NCBI RefSeq assembly: GCF_019195435.1
Contig: NZ_CP078069.1
Location: 1,116,001-1,180,000, forward strand
Reading direction: 5' to 3'
Origin: Comamonas sp. NLF-1-9
GTDB taxonomy: Bacteria > Pseudomonadota > Gammaproteobacteria > Burkholderiales > Burkholderiaceae_C
Length of the DNA stretch: 64,000 nt
The position numbers and the translations under genes are program-made. Of the stretch, positions 54,092-64,000 are shown piece by piece. A model generated the notes under the pieces. That model did not search any database, was not told the DNA's origin, and saw only the letters and a list, made by a program, of their open reading frames with translations. Within the stretch, counting starts at the first letter, position 1. Every line of letters starts with the position of its first letter.

Positions 54092-55423
54092 TCAGTGGAA
54101 CTGCGCTTCTTCGGTCGAGCCGGTGAGCGCCTTGACCGAGGAACTGCCGCCCTGGATCACGGTCGTCACATCGTCGAAGTAGCCTGCGCCGACCTCTTGC
54201 TGGTGGCTCACGAAGGTATAGCCTTGCTGGCGCGCGGCGAACTCGGGCTCCTGCACCATTTCGACATAGTGCTTCATGCCTTCACCCTGGGCATAGGCAT
54301 GGGCCAGCTTGAAGGTGTTGTACCAGTTGCTGTGGATGCCGGCCAGGGTAATGAACTGGAATTTGTAGCCCAGCGCCGACAGGTCGTCCTGGAAGGAGGC
54401 AATCTGCTTGTCGTCGAGGTTCTTCTTCCAGTTGAACGAAGGCGAGCAGTTGTAGGCCAGCAGCTTGTTGGGCGAGGAAGCCAGCACGGCCTGGGCGAAT
54501 TCACGCGCAAAGCCGATGTCCGGCACGCCGGTTTCGCACCACACCAGGTCGGCGTAGGGCGCGTAGGCAACACCGCGGCTGATGGCCTGCTCCAGCCCGT
54601 TCTTGACGCGGAAGAAGCCTTCTTGCGTGCGCTCGCCGGTCAGGAAGGCCTTGTCGTTGGCGTCGTGGTCGCTGGTCAGCAGATTGGCCGCTTCGGCATC
54701 GGTGCGGGCCAGGATCAGCGTGGGCACGCCCATCACGTCGGCGGCAAAGCGCGCGGCGGTGAGCTTTTCGACCGCCTCCTGCGTAGGCACCAGCACCTTG
54801 CCGCCCATGTGACCGCACTTCTTCACCGCGGCCAGCTGGTCTTCGAAGTGCACGCCCGCGGCGCCGGCGCCTATCATGTTCTTCATCAGCTCGAAGGCGT
54901 TGAGCACGCCGCCGAAGCCGGCTTCGGCATCGGCCACGATGGGCAGGAAGTAGTCGATGAATTCCTTGCTGCCCGGCTCGATCCCGCGGCCCCACTGGAT
55001 CTCGTCGGCGCGCTTGAAGGTGTTGTTGATGCGGCGCACCATGGTCGGCACCGAGTCATAGGCATAGAGCGACTGGTCGGGGTACATGGTTTCGGACGTG
55101 TTGCCGTCGGCCGCCACCTGCCAGCCCGAGAGATACACCGCTTCCAGGCCGGCCTTGGCCTGTTGCATGGCCTGACCCGCGGTGATTGCACCGAAGGCGT
55201 TCACATAGCCCTTGCGCGCACCGCCGTGCAGCTTGTCCCAGAGCTTTTCTGCCCCCAGGCGTGCCAGCGTGTGCTCGGGCTGGACGCTGCCACGCAGACG
55301 CACCACGTCGGCCGCCTTGTAGCCGCGCTTGACGTCCTTCCAGCGCGGGTTCTGCGCCCAATCCTTTTCCAAGGCGGCAATCTGTTGGTCACGGCTGAGT
55401 TGGGCATTCAGCGATTGGGGCAT
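54092..55423 (-). CDS. aceA: Isocitrate lyase
   Basis: This is the first enzyme of the glyoxylate shunt, splitting isocitrate into glyoxylate and succinate. It has 443 residues; the active-site loop [14 protein letters not shown] carries the catalytic Cys, and [17 protein letters not shown] and [15 protein letters not shown] are diagnostic. It is divergent from panE across a 304-bp region containing paired operator palindromes. Malate synthase is not in the window. Confidence 0.97.
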   Translation of the reverse strand: MPQSLNAQLSRDQQIAALEKDWAQNPRWKDVKRGYKAADVVRLRGSVQPEHTLARLGAEKLWDKLHGGARKGYVNAFGAITAGQAMQQAKAGLEAVYLSGWQVAADGNTSETMYPDQSLYAYDSVPTMVRRINNTFKRADEIQWGRGIEPGSKEFIDYFLPIVADAEAGFGGVLNAFELMKNMIGAGAAGVHFEDQLAAVKKCGHMGGKVLVPTQEAVEKLTAARFAADVMGVPTLILARTDAEAANLLTSDHDANDKAFLTGERTQEGFFRVKNGLEQAISRGVAYAPYADLVWCETGVPDIGFAREFAQAVLASSPNKLLAYNCSPSFNWKKNLDDKQIASFQDDLSALGYKFQFITLAGIHSNWYNTFKLAHAYAQGEGMKHYVEMVQEPEFAARQQGYTFVSHQQEVGAGYFDDVTTVIQGGSSSVKALTGSTEEAQFH

Positions 55424-55727
55424 GGTCTTCTCCGAAGGTTGAAAAAACGAAGGCTCCAGGGCGGGGCCGTGCTGGCATTGTATGTCTTATACAAGACCTG
55501 TCGTGCGTCTTGTGTCTTATATAAGACATATATTTTTTCTATTCAAATCAAAGACTTGCAGCAGCACTTCTACGATGTGGAAAGGAATTTCTCATATCGA
55601 GAAATTTTCGTGCACTGCAACATCAGTGATTTCATTGCAAGAATTCTCGTTCCGCAATACGAAAAGACCGGCGTACGCAGCTTCGATGCACACTTGTGCC
55701 CTGTCCCAGCCAACAAGAAACACCGCC
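55424..55727. promoter_or_regulatory. aceA-panE divergent control region with operator palindromes
   Basis: This 304-bp AT-rich stretch holds two palindromes on the pattern GTCTTATA-N-AAGAC: GTCTTATACAAGAC (55484-55497) and GTCTTATATAAGAC (55514-55527), exactly 30 bp apart, about three helical turns. They lie 61-104 bp upstream of the aceA start. A third, different palindrome AATTTCTC-N5-GAGAAATT lies at 55586-55606, nearer panE. The binding proteins are not encoded beside the genes. Confidence 0.75.
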
Positions 55728-56678
55728 ATGCACCCGAGCCATTCCGCGGCGCCCGAGCGCCTACTGTCCTTTGCCGTCATGGGGGCCGGCGCCGTCGGCT
55801 GCTATTTCGGCGCACTGCTGGCGCGGGCGGGGCATGGCGTCACCTTGATCGGCCGCGACGCGCATGTGCGCGCGATCCGGGGCGCGGGCCTGCGTCTGCA
55901 AACACAAAGCGAAGACCTGCACCTGCCCATGGCCGCCAGCACCGAAGCCAGTGCCGCCAGCGGCGCGGACGTGGTGTTGCTCTGCGTCAAGTCGGCCGAC
56001 ACCGAAGAGGCGGCGCGGCAATTGCTCCCGCACGTGCGCCCGGACACGCTGGTGCTGACGCTGCAAAACGGCGTGGACAACGACTTGCGGGCCGCCAAGG
56101 TGCTCGGCAGCGCCTGCGAGGTCGCGCCCGCCGTGGTCTACGTGGCCACGGCCATGGCGGGCGCTGGCCACGTGCGCCACTATGGCCGCGGCGACCTGGT
56201 GATTGCGCCCAGCGCGCGCAGCGCAGAGCTGGCGCGCCAGTTGCAGGCCGCCGGCATACCGACCCAGATTTCCGACAACGTGCGCGGTGCGCTCTGGGCC
56301 AAGCTGATCATCAACAGCGCCTACAACGCCCTGTCTGCCGTGCTGCAGCAACCCTATGGCTGGCTCATGCAGCAGCCGGGCGCCGCCGATGTGGTGCAGG
56401 ACATCGTCAATGAATGCCTGGCGGTGGCGCGCGCCGAGGGCGTGCAGCTGCCCGGCGACATCCACGCGGCGCTGCGCTCCATCGTGCAGACCATGCCGGG
56501 ACAGCTGTCCTCCACCGCGCAGGATCTGGCGCGCGGCAAGACGACCGAAATCGAGCACCTGAACGGCTACGTGGTGCGCCGTGGCGACGCGCTCGGCATT
56601 GCCACGCCGGTCAACCGCACCATGCTGGTGCTGGTGCGCATGCTCGAGCAGCGCCAGGCCGGGCAAGCCGCCGGCTGA
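55728..56678 (+). CDS. panE: 2-dehydropantoate 2-reductase
   Basis: This NADPH-dependent ketopantoate reductase acts in pantothenate synthesis. It has 316 residues; the N-terminal MGAGAVGCYFGALLARAG is the nucleotide-binding motif, followed by VVLLCVKSADTEEA, LTLQNGVDN, and a C-terminal domain with the catalytic Lys in WAKLIINSAYNALSA. The start at 55728 is taken; a shorter form beginning at the Met of MGAGAVG is possible. Several panE paralogues occur in Burkholderiales, so the exact 2-keto acid is not certain. Confidence 0.9.
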   Translation: MHPSHSAAPERLLSFAVMGAGAVGCYFGALLARAGHGVTLIGRDAHVRAIRGAGLRLQTQSEDLHLPMAASTEASAASGADVVLLCVKSADTEEAARQLLPHVRPDTLVLTLQNGVDNDLRAAKVLGSACEVAPAVVYVATAMAGAGHVRHYGRGDLVIAPSARSAELARQLQAAGIPTQISDNVRGALWAKLIINSAYNALSAVLQQPYGWLMQQPGAADVVQDIVNECLAVARAEGVQLPGDIHAALRSIVQTMPGQLSSTAQDLARGKTTEIEHLNGYVVRRGDALGIATPVNRTMLVLVRMLEQRQAGQAAG

Positions 56679-56875
56679 AGACCGAAGGCGCGCAGCCCCG
56701 CGGGTGGAAAAGCAACAAATCTGCCGGTTGCCGCCGCAGCCGTGTGCAGGCTCCAGACTTCTTGATGCGAAAACTGGCGGCAGCCACGTTTGCACGTTAA
56801 CATAACGCTATCTTTTTAGATGCTTTTGCGTACACTGACGCATCCCGGCATCGCTCAGCACCAGGAGATACGTTC

Positions 56876-57181
56876 ATGGGTTCGAAAGAAAATGCCGCCG
56901 TCAATCAGCTCCTTGAACGGCTGGAACGCCGCTACGCACTGCGCGTACTCTGGGCCTTGCGCGACGGCCACCCGCAGACCTTCCGGCTGCTGCAGGACAG
57001 CGTGGGCAACATCACCCCGAACACCCTGAACACCCGCATCAAGGAGCTGCGCGAAGCCGGTTTTCTCGACCACGGCAGCGAAGGCTATATCGTGACTTCG
57101 TCCGGGCAGGATCTGCTCAAGCGCCTGTCCGACCTGCAGGCCTTTGCCACCCGCTGGACCGCCGCGCGCAACAAGAAATAG
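56876..57181 (+). CDS. HxlR-type winged-helix regulator
   Basis: This is a 101-residue winged helix: LERRYALRVLWALRDGHPQTFRLLQ, then TLNTRIKELREAGFLDHGSEGYIVT. It fits the HxlR family but lacks the conserved redox Cys of HypR/QorR types. AGGAG precedes the ATG. Its target may be the FKBP gene 33 bases downstream or the panE region upstream. Confidence 0.78.
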   Translation: MGSKENAAVNQLLERLERRYALRVLWALRDGHPQTFRLLQDSVGNITPNTLNTRIKELREAGFLDHGSEGYIVTSSGQDLLKRLSDLQAFATRWTAARNKK

Positions 57182-57214
57182 TCTCTCCCGCTACCGCTTC
57201 ATTACCTCCTAGCC

Positions 57215-57565
57215 ATGATCTCCACCGCTTCCGGCCTGCAATACGAAGACACCCGCCTGGGCGAGGGCCCGCGCGCCGAGCGCGGCCATACCGTGAAGGT
57301 GCACTACACCGGCTGGCTGCACCAGGACGGCGCCAAGGGGGCGCGCTTTGACTCCAGCCACGACCGCGGCGAACCGTTTGAATTTCACCTGGGCGCGGGC
57401 ATGGTGATCCGCGGCTGGGACGAAGGCGTGCAAGGCATGCAGGTGGGCGGTGAGCGCACGCTGCTGATCCCTGCCGCGCTGGGCTATGGTGCGCGCGGTG
57501 CGGGCGGCGTGATCCCGCCCAACGCCACGCTGCTGTTCGAGGTGCAACTGCTCTCGTTGGCCTGA
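57215..57565 (+). CDS. FKBP-type peptidyl-prolyl cis-trans isomerase
   Basis: This is a single-domain FKBP of 116 residues with no signal peptide, so probably cytoplasmic. The binding-pocket motifs VKVHYTGWLHQDGAKGARFDSS, MVIRGWDEGVQGMQVGGERTL and GYGARGAGGVIPPNATLLFEV are complete. Confidence 0.95.
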   Translation: MISTASGLQYEDTRLGEGPRAERGHTVKVHYTGWLHQDGAKGARFDSSHDRGEPFEFHLGAGMVIRGWDEGVQGMQVGGERTLLIPAALGYGARGAGGVIPPNATLLFEVQLLSLA

Positions 57566-57566
57566 G

Positions 57567-59630
57567 TCAGCGCGCCCGCCGGGCCCGTGTCAGCAGGCTC
57601 ACGGCCCAGGTCGCGATCAAGCCCATGGGTGCGCCGAACACCCCGGCCGAGATCGGATCAATCCCCCACCACAGCCCCGGCACCAAAATGGCCTGCGGCA
57701 AAAGGCCGCGCAGCGCATTGTTGTGCAGCACCAGGTAGTACACCGTCACTGCCAGCCCCACCAGCATGCCGGCCACCGCCCCCTGGCGCGTGGTGTGGCG
57801 CCAGTAGATGCCCAGCACCATGGCCGGCACGAAAGTGGCCGCCGCAATGGAAAACGAGGCCGACACCAGCGGCAGTATCTCGGACGGCTTGAGTGCCGCG
57901 ACAAAGGCGGCCGCCAGCGCCACGGTAAGCAGCGTGAACTTGGTCAGAATCACACGCTGCTCTGGCGAGGCCTTGTGACCGGTGGACTGGAAATACAGAT
58001 CGCGCACCAGCGCATTGCTGATGGTCAGCAGCAAGCCGTCTGCGGTGGACAGGGCCGCGGCCAAGCCGCCGGCGGCCACCAGCCCCGAAATCACGTAGGG
58101 CAGCCCGCCGATCTCGGGTGTGGCCAGCACCAGCAGGTCCGCGCCCAGGCGCACCTCGCCAAACTGCACGATGCCGTCGCCATTCATGTCCTGCACCGAC
58201 AGCAGCGAAGCGTCCACCCGGGCCCATTGCGCAATCCAGGCCGGCAACTCATCGAAGCGGCTGCCCACGAGGTGGGTCATCACCTCGAACTTGACCAGCG
58301 CGGCCAGCGCCGGCACGCTCAGGTACAGCAGCGCAATGAACAGCAGCGACCAGGCCACCGAGGCGCGCGCTCCGGCCACCGTGGGCACGGTGTAGTAGCG
58401 CATCAAAAGGTGCGGCATGCCGGCGGTGCCCAGCATCAGGCAAAACAGCAGCGCCATGAAGTTGCGCCGCGAAATTTCGTACTGCGCCTGCTGGATCTCG
58501 TCGCCCTGCGGGTCGGCGGCAAACGGCAGGCTGTGGCGCGGCAGGCCGCCCAGGGGCTGGGCGCGTTCCTGGTTTTCGCGCAACTCGCGGCTCCAGCGCT
58601 CGCGCGCCTCGGCTTCGTCGCGCGGCATGGACAGCAGCTCGCGGCTGGCGGTGACGATCAGATCCACGTCGGCGCCGCGCGAGCGCAGCTCCTGAATGCG
58701 CTGGCGCGCCTCGTTGCGCTCGCGCTCCAGCGCCGCCGGCACGTCGGCCAGGCGTTCCTGGTATTCGCGCACCTTCTGCTGGTAGGCGGCGATGACCTGC
58801 TTTTCGGCGTCGGAAGCGAGCAGCGCCGCCTCGCGCTCGGCGATCTTGCCCAATTGCTGGCCGTAGGCCAGGGGCGCCGCCGGGTTGCCCAACTGCTTGT
58901 AAGCCAGCCAGGACACCGGGATCAGAAAGGCCAGCAGCAACACCACATACTGCGCCACCTGCGTCCAGGTGATGGCGCGCATGCCGCCCAGGAAGGAGCA
59001 CAGCAATACCCCGCCCAGGCCGAGCATGATGCCAATCTCGAACTGCACGCCGGTCAGGCGCGAGGCAATCAGCCCGACGCCGTAGATTTGCGCGACCACG
59101 TAGGTGAAGGAGCACAGCACCGCGCCCACGGCCGCCAGGATGCGCGGCCAGTCGCCGCCGAAACGCACTTGGAAAAAGTCGGGAATGGTGTAGAGCTTCA
59201 TGGCCCTGAGCGGCGGCGCGATCAGCATCGCCACCAGCACGAAGCCGCCGGTCCAGCCCAGCATGTAGGCCAAGCCCCCGGGCGCACCCGGCATGCCGGA
59301 AAAGCCCTGCAGATACAGCGCGCCCGAGAGGCTGATGAAGGACGCCGCGCTCATCCAGTCGGCCGCGGTGGCCATGCCGTTGTAGATCGGCGGAATGCGC
59401 CGCCCGGCCACGTAGTATTCGTCCGGGTCGGAGGTGCGCCCGTACACGCCGATCACCGCATACATCATCACCGTCAGGAACAGGAAGATCGGGCCTATCC
59501 AGTGGCGCGAGAGGCCGCGCTGCTCGGCCCATGCCATGGCGGCGACGAAACCCACCAGGCCCAGCACATACAGGCCGAGGATGCGGTTGAGCTGGGCGAT
59601 GTAAGAGCGCCCGGTCACCGGTTCAGTCAT
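57567..59630 (-). CDS. Sodium:solute symporter, ActP/acetate-type subfamily
   Basis: This inner-membrane SSS-family transporter has 687 residues and about 13 helices, probably for acetate or another short organic acid. GRRIPPIYNGMATAADWMSAASF and LPYVISGLVAAGGLAAALSTADGLLL are family blocks. A long soluble, charged insert (about residues 265-375) rich in Glu and Arg interrupts the helices, as in the large-subfamily ActP-like transporters that pair with a DUF4212 protein. The ATG overlaps the DUF4212 stop by four bases. Confidence 0.92.
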   Translation of the reverse strand: MTEPVTGRSYIAQLNRILGLYVLGLVGFVAAMAWAEQRGLSRHWIGPIFLFLTVMMYAVIGVYGRTSDPDEYYVAGRRIPPIYNGMATAADWMSAASFISLSGALYLQGFSGMPGAPGGLAYMLGWTGGFVLVAMLIAPPLRAMKLYTIPDFFQVRFGGDWPRILAAVGAVLCSFTYVVAQIYGVGLIASRLTGVQFEIGIMLGLGGVLLCSFLGGMRAITWTQVAQYVVLLLAFLIPVSWLAYKQLGNPAAPLAYGQQLGKIAEREAALLASDAEKQVIAAYQQKVREYQERLADVPAALERERNEARQRIQELRSRGADVDLIVTASRELLSMPRDEAEARERWSRELRENQERAQPLGGLPRHSLPFAADPQGDEIQQAQYEISRRNFMALLFCLMLGTAGMPHLLMRYYTVPTVAGARASVAWSLLFIALLYLSVPALAALVKFEVMTHLVGSRFDELPAWIAQWARVDASLLSVQDMNGDGIVQFGEVRLGADLLVLATPEIGGLPYVISGLVAAGGLAAALSTADGLLLTISNALVRDLYFQSTGHKASPEQRVILTKFTLLTVALAAAFVAALKPSEILPLVSASFSIAAATFVPAMVLGIYWRHTTRQGAVAGMLVGLAVTVYYLVLHNNALRGLLPQAILVPGLWWGIDPISAGVFGAPMGLIATWAVSLLTRARRAR

Positions 59631-59938
59631 TGGGAGCCCTGCTGCGGCTCGCGCCCGCCCGCCTTGCCGCTGCGCTCATAGTGGCGCATGCCCAGGTAGT
59701 ACACCCAGGTCAAGAGGATGAAGACCAGCACCCCGCCCTGCGCCGCCACCCAATAGCTGAAGGGCCAGGGGCCGACCTGAAACTGCAGCGCTTCGGCAAA
59801 GTAGCTCACGCCAAAAGACACCGCAAACCACAGCCCGAAGAGCACCAGCTTGAAGCCCAGATGGTGCAGATCGGCAAGCTGCGGATCCAGCGGCACGCCC
59901 ACCCGCTCGGTGCCGGAGTCGGGCGTGGAAGTGGGCAT
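59627..59938 (-). CDS. DUF4212 membrane protein, symporter partner
   Basis: This is a small two-helix protein of 103 residues: LVLFGLWFAVSFGVSYFA and AAQGGVLVFILLTWVYYLGMRHYE. DUF4212 proteins are nearly always encoded just before an SSS acetate-type symporter, as here, and probably form a subunit of it. The ATG at 59938 starts 11 bases after the ppsA stop, so ppsA, DUF4212 and symporter may be one transcript. Confidence 0.88.
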   Translation of the reverse strand: MPTSTPDSGTERVGVPLDPQLADLHHLGFKLVLFGLWFAVSFGVSYFAEALQFQVGPWPFSYWVAAQGGVLVFILLTWVYYLGMRHYERSGKAGGREPQQGSQ

Positions 59939-59949
59939 GACGCGGGTGT

Positions 59950-62340
59950 TCAGCCAGCCAGGCGCTGCCAGGTGGCGACCACGGTATCGGGGTTGAGCGA
60001 TATCGAGGCGATGCCTTCGCCCGCCAGCCACAGCGCGAAGTCGGGATGGTCGCTGGGCCCCTGGCCGCAGATGCCGATGTACTTGCCCTGGGCCTTGCAC
60101 GCGGCAATCGCCTGCTTGAGCAAGGCCTTGACTGCGGGGTCGCGCTCATCGAAATCGTGCGCCAGCAGCTCCAGGCCCGAATCGCGATCCAGCCCCAGCG
60201 TGAGCTGGGTCAAGTCGTTGGAGCCGACCGAGAAGCCGTCGAAAAACTCGAGGAATTCATGGGCCAGCACGGCGTTGCTCGGCACCTCGCACATCATGAT
60301 GAGCTTGAGTTCGTCCTCGCCGCGCTTGAGACCGTGCTCGGCCAGCAACTCGGTCACGCGCCGGGCCTGGCCGAGCGTGCGCACGAAAGGCACCATGACC
60401 TGCACGTTGGTCAGGCCCATCTCGCCGCGCACGCGTCGGATGGCCTCGCACTCCATCGCGAAAGCCTCGGCAAAGTCTTCGCTGATGTAGCGCGCCGCGC
60501 CGCGAAAGCCCAGCATGGGGTTTTCTTCGTCCGGCTCGTAGCGGCTGCCGCCGATCAGCTTGCGATATTCGTTGCTCTTGAAATCCGACAGGCGCACGAT
60601 GACGGGCTTCGGATAGAACGCAGCGGCAATCGTCGCCACGCCTTCGGCCACCTTGTCCACGTAAAACGCCCGCGGACTGGCGTGGCCGCGCGCCACGCTC
60701 TCAACGGCTTTCTTCAGGTCGGCATCGACGGCGGGGTAGTCCAGGATGGCCTTGGGGTGTACGCCGATGTTGTTGTTGATGATGAATTCCAGCCGCGCCA
60801 GGCCCACGCCCTCGTTGGGCAGCTGGGCAAAATCAAACGCCAGCTGGGGGTTGCCGACGTTCATCATGATCTTGGTCGCGATTTTGGGCATTTCGCCGCG
60901 CTGCACCTCGGTGACTTCGGTTTCGAGCAGGCCGTCATAGATCTTGCCCGTGTCGCCCTCGGCGCAGCTCACCGTCACCAGGGTGCCGTCCTTGAGCAGC
61001 TCGGTCGCGTCGCCGCAGCCCACCACAGCCGGGATGCCGAGCTCGCGCGCAATGATCGCCGCGTGGCAGGTACGCCCGCCGCGGTTGGTGACGATGGCGC
61101 TGGCCTTCTTCATCACCGGCTCCCAGTTGGGGTCGGTCATGTCGGTCACCAGCACGTCGCCGGCCTGCACCGTGTCCATCTCGGCAATGCTGTGCACCAG
61201 GCGCACCGGACCGGTGCCTATCTTCTGGCCGATGGCGCGGCCCTCGACCAGCACCGCGCCCGAGCTCTTGAGCTTGAAACGCTGCTCGGCCTGGCCCTTG
61301 GTCTGGCTCTTCACCGTCTCCGGGCGCGCCTGCAGGATGTAGAGCTGGCCGTCGATGCCGTCCTTGCCCCACTCGATGTCCATGGGGCGGCCGTAGTGCT
61401 GCTCGATGATCAGGGCGTAATGGGCGAGTTGTTCGACCTCGGCGTCGCTCAGGGAGTAGCGGTTGCGCTGCTCGGCGACGACCTCGGTGGTCGTGACCAG
61501 CTTGCCGCTGGCCGCGCGCTCGGCGTCCGTGGCAAAGACCATCTGGATCAGCTTGGAGCCGAGGTTGCGCCGTATCAGCGCGCGCTTGCCCGCGCGCAGC
61601 ATGGGTTTGTGCACGTAGAACTCGTCGGGGTTGACGGCGCCCTGCACCACCGTCTCGCCCAGGCCGTAGCTCGAGGTGATGAACACCACCTCCTCAAAGC
61701 CCGATTCGGTGTCTATGGTGAACATCACGCCGGCCGCCCCCTTGTCCGAGCGCACCATGCGCTGCACGCCGGCCGAGAGCGCAACCACGTCGTGCGCAAA
61801 GCCCTTGTGCACGCGATAACTGATCGCGCGGTCGTTGTACAGGCTGGCAAACACCTCCTTCATCTTGTGCAGCACGTCTTCGATGCCGACGACGTTGAGA
61901 AAAGTCTCTTGCTGACCGGCAAAAGAGGCATCGGGCAGGTCTTCGGCCGTGGCCGAGCTGCGCACCGCAAAACTGGCTTGGGTGTTGTCGCCGCAAAGCT
62001 GGGCAAAGGCCTCGCGCACGGCGTGTTCCAGGTCGGCCGGGAAGGGCTGGTTTTCCACCCAGGAGCGGATTTCGGCCCCGGCGGCGGCCAGCGCGCGCAC
62101 GTCGTCCACATCCAGGGTCGCCAGGCGCGCGCTGATACGCGCATGCAGGCCTTCGTGTTTCAGGAACTCGCGAAACGCGTGCGCCGTGGTGGCAAAGCCC
62201 GTGGGCACGCGCACACCCTGGGGCAGCTGCGAGATCATCTCGCCGAGGCTGGCGTTCTTGCCGCCGACGACCTCGACGTCGCTCATCCTCAGGTTTTCAA
62301 ACGGTACGACCAGGGCGGTCGCCTCATAGCGTGCAGACAT
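59950..62340 (-). CDS. ppsA: Phosphoenolpyruvate synthase
   Basis: This gluconeogenic enzyme converts pyruvate, ATP and water to PEP, AMP and phosphate. It has 796 residues: an N-terminal ATP-grasp-like domain ([37 protein letters not shown]), a phosphohistidine domain with [21 protein letters not shown], and a C-terminal TIM-barrel ([33 protein letters not shown]). It is divergent from its regulator ppsR. With aceA and the symporter it supports growth on acetate or fatty acids. Confidence 0.97.
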   Translation of the reverse strand: MSARYEATALVVPFENLRMSDVEVVGGKNASLGEMISQLPQGVRVPTGFATTAHAFREFLKHEGLHARISARLATLDVDDVRALAAAGAEIRSWVENQPFPADLEHAVREAFAQLCGDNTQASFAVRSSATAEDLPDASFAGQQETFLNVVGIEDVLHKMKEVFASLYNDRAISYRVHKGFAHDVVALSAGVQRMVRSDKGAAGVMFTIDTESGFEEVVFITSSYGLGETVVQGAVNPDEFYVHKPMLRAGKRALIRRNLGSKLIQMVFATDAERAASGKLVTTTEVVAEQRNRYSLSDAEVEQLAHYALIIEQHYGRPMDIEWGKDGIDGQLYILQARPETVKSQTKGQAEQRFKLKSSGAVLVEGRAIGQKIGTGPVRLVHSIAEMDTVQAGDVLVTDMTDPNWEPVMKKASAIVTNRGGRTCHAAIIARELGIPAVVGCGDATELLKDGTLVTVSCAEGDTGKIYDGLLETEVTEVQRGEMPKIATKIMMNVGNPQLAFDFAQLPNEGVGLARLEFIINNNIGVHPKAILDYPAVDADLKKAVESVARGHASPRAFYVDKVAEGVATIAAAFYPKPVIVRLSDFKSNEYRKLIGGSRYEPDEENPMLGFRGAARYISEDFAEAFAMECEAIRRVRGEMGLTNVQVMVPFVRTLGQARRVTELLAEHGLKRGEDELKLIMMCEVPSNAVLAHEFLEFFDGFSVGSNDLTQLTLGLDRDSGLELLAHDFDERDPAVKALLKQAIAACKAQGKYIGICGQGPSDHPDFALWLAGEGIASISLNPDTVVATWQRLAG

Positions 62341-62544
62341 GGGAAAGCTCCAGAAGTTGAAACCGGGTCTGCCGCCGCACCTTCATGAACAGGTGGACGC
62401 GCGCCCACGCAAGCCGCCGGGCTTTGTGGTTGGAGGTATGGGCCGGCGCACTGCATGGTGGGAATGGGAATAATCGCGCGATTGTAGGCGCAGGCCGCCA
62501 GCGCGCATGCAGCCCCTCTTGACCCCCTTGCAGGTTTTGCAGCC

Positions 62545-63366
62545 ATGAACCCACGTACCGTGTTTTTCGTCTCGGACAGCACCGGCATCACCGCCGAGAC
62601 CTTCGGCAACGCCATCCTGGCGCAGTTCGACATCGAACCGCGGCGCGTGCGCATGCCCTTCATCGATTCGCAGGACAAGGCCCACCAGGTGGTGCGCCAG
62701 ATCAACCACACGGCGCAGCAGGAGGCCAACCGCCCCATCGTCTTCACCACGCTGGTGGACATGCAGGTGCTCAAAGTCATCCAGCAGGGCTGCAAAGGCA
62801 TGCTGCTGGACATGTTCGGCACCTTCGTGCGGCCGCTGGAGGATGAGCTCGGCATGAAGAGCCACCACCGCGTGGGGCGCTTCTCCGACATCAGCCAGAA
62901 CAAGGAATACCACGAACGCATCGAGGCGATCAACTTCAGCCTGGCGCACGACGATGGCCAGACGCACGAAGACCTGGCGGGCGCCGACGTGATCCTGGTC
63001 GGCGTGAGCCGCAGCGGCAAGACGCCCACCAGCCTGTACCTGGCGATGCAGCACGGGCTGAAGGCAGCCAACTACCCCTTGATACCCGAAGACTTCGAGC
63101 GCAAGCAGCTGCCCACCGCGCTGTTGCCGTTTCGCAGCAAGATCTTCGGGCTGACGATCAGCCCGCAGCGCCTGTCGGAGATCCGCAGCGAGCGCCGCCC
63201 GGGCTCGCGCTACGCCAGCCTGGACAACTGCCGCGCCGAGGTGCACGAGGCCGAGGCCATGATGCGCCGCTCGGGCATACGCTGGCTGTCGTCCACTACC
63301 AAGTCGATCGAAGAGATCGCGACGACCATCCTGCAGGAGATCCGGCCCGAGCGGCTCAGCTACTGA
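62545..63366 (+). CDS. ppsR: PEP synthase regulatory protein (bifunctional kinase / pyrophosphorylase)
   Basis: PpsR switches PpsA off and on by ADP-dependent phosphorylation of the threonine next to the catalytic histidine, and phosphate-dependent removal. It has 273 residues; the start MNPRTVFFVSDSTGITAETFG and the P-loop GVSRSGKTPTSLYLA (from residue 153) are diagnostic. It is divergent from ppsA across 204 bp. Confidence 0.96.
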   Translation: MNPRTVFFVSDSTGITAETFGNAILAQFDIEPRRVRMPFIDSQDKAHQVVRQINHTAQQEANRPIVFTTLVDMQVLKVIQQGCKGMLLDMFGTFVRPLEDELGMKSHHRVGRFSDISQNKEYHERIEAINFSLAHDDGQTHEDLAGADVILVGVSRSGKTPTSLYLAMQHGLKAANYPLIPEDFERKQLPTALLPFRSKIFGLTISPQRLSEIRSERRPGSRYASLDNCRAEVHEAEAMMRRSGIRWLSSTTKSIEEIATTILQEIRPERLSY

Positions 63367-63460
63367 GACTCCATTGGCGCCACCAGCAGGACGATGTGGC
63401 CGGTTTGGGCCCTCTAGTCTTTTGCCGTCTCGATCCCACAATCAGGACATGGAGATTGCG

Positions 63461-64000
63461 ATGAAACATGTCGAGCAGATCTGGAGCACCCCGCGCGGGC
63501 ATTGGGTGGGCGACGGCTTTCCGGTGCGCACGCTGTTCAACTACAACCAGCACGCGCCGGTGCTGTCGCCCTTTTTGATGCTGGACTACGGCGGCCCGGT
63601 GCAGTTTCAGCCTACCGAGGCGCGCCGTGGCGTGGGCGAGCACCCGCACCGCGGGTTCGAGACCGTGACCATCGTCTTTGATGGCGAAGTCGAGCACCTG
63701 GATTCCACCGGCCGGGGCGGCACCATAGGCCCGGGCGACGTGCAGTGGATGACCGCGGCCAGCGGCATCCTGCACGAGGAATTCCATGGACGCGAGTGGG
63801 CGCGCAAGGGCGGCAAGTTCGAGATGGCCCAGCTCTGGGTCAACCTGCCGGCGAAGGACAAGCGCGCCGCGCCCGGCTACCAGGGCATCACGGCGGCGCA
63901 GATTCCCACCGTGGCGCTGGCAAACGGCGCGGGCAGCGCACGCATCATCGCCGGTGAGCTCGATGGCCAGCGCGGCCCGGCGCGCAGCTTTACGCCGATG
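63461..64000 (+). CDS. Pirin family protein (cut by window edge)
   Basis: This is a bicupin-fold pirin. The N-terminal 180 codons are present and the gene runs off the right edge. The metal ligands are in EHPHRGFETVTIVF (two His) and SGILHEEFHG (His and Glu). An in-frame ATG at 63449 exists, but the one at 63461 has GGAG 6 bases before it and gives the usual N-terminus. Pirins act as quercetin dioxygenases or redox regulators; the role here is unknown. Confidence 0.92.
   Translation, partial: MKHVEQIWSTPRGHWVGDGFPVRTLFNYNQHAPVLSPFLMLDYGGPVQFQPTEARRGVGEHPHRGFETVTIVFDGEVEHLDSTGRGGTIGPGDVQWMTAASGILHEEFHGREWARKGGKFEMAQLWVNLPAKDKRAAPGYQGITAAQIPTVALANGAGSARIIAGELDGQRGPARSFTPM

Overview
This 64 kb window is high-GC bacterial chromosome. 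The gene content points to a betaproteobacterium of the order Burkholderiales, most likely family Comamonadaceae: PhaR, a second-type IF-1, the selO-msrB-yciB-bolA-ppiC block, Tex and Mfd carrying the small in-frame repeats common in that family, and an ActP-like symporter next to ppsA/ppsR. The species cannot be named from sequence alone. Nearly all of the window is densely coding. There is one tRNA (Pro-UGG), no rRNA, no transposase, no phage genes and no CRISPR array.

Layout. 0-10 kb: peroxide defence and iron storage (ahpF partial, ahpC, bfr), the PHA regulator phaR, an ovothiol synthase (ovoA), an L,D-transpeptidase, an ADP-ribosylglycohydrolase-like protein, a lemA/TPM membrane operon and an ecotin-type protease inhibitor. 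9.6-13.1 kb: ispF-ispD plus an orphan molybdenum hydroxylase large subunit. 13.5-21.4 kb: mfd, then haoA-haoB-ccmI, an octaheme hydroxylamine-oxidoreductase locus. 21.5-31 kb: a MocR-type regulator and a divergent six-gene cluster that combines anti-sigma/anti-anti-sigma switch proteins with LuxE-, LuxC- and PaaK-like acyl-activating and acyl-reducing enzymes. 31-36 kb: LysR/wrbA, an MFS exporter, an MBL hydrolase and a Crp-like regulator. 36-44.4 kb: tex, an HpaB-type flavoprotein with a divergent TetR, and a thiolase/multifunctional beta-oxidation pair. 44.5-47.7 kb: dadA under a tandem glycine riboswitch, and an AlkK-like acyl-CoA ligase. 47.9-54 kb: selO-msrB-yciB-bolA-ppiC, a DUF1624 membrane protein, tRNA-Pro, infA and psd. 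54-64 kb: aceA, panE, an HxlR regulator, FKBP, an acetate-type symporter with its DUF4212 partner, ppsA/ppsR and a partial pirin.

Metabolically the window suggests a respiring heterotroph that uses fatty acids and organic acids. The thiolase, FadB-like protein, acyl-CoA ligase, isocitrate lyase, acetate-type symporter, PEP synthase and PpsR together cover uptake, beta-oxidation, the glyoxylate shunt and gluconeogenesis. Redox defence is well represented (AhpCF, Bfr, ovothiol, MsrB, SelO, WrbA).

The most interesting parts are the haoAB-ccmI locus in an otherwise heterotrophic gene setting; the LuxC-PaaK fusion cluster with its own partner-switch proteins and no luciferase; the glycine riboswitch on dadA; and three families of small repeats, some sitting in frame inside mfd, tex and perhaps selO.
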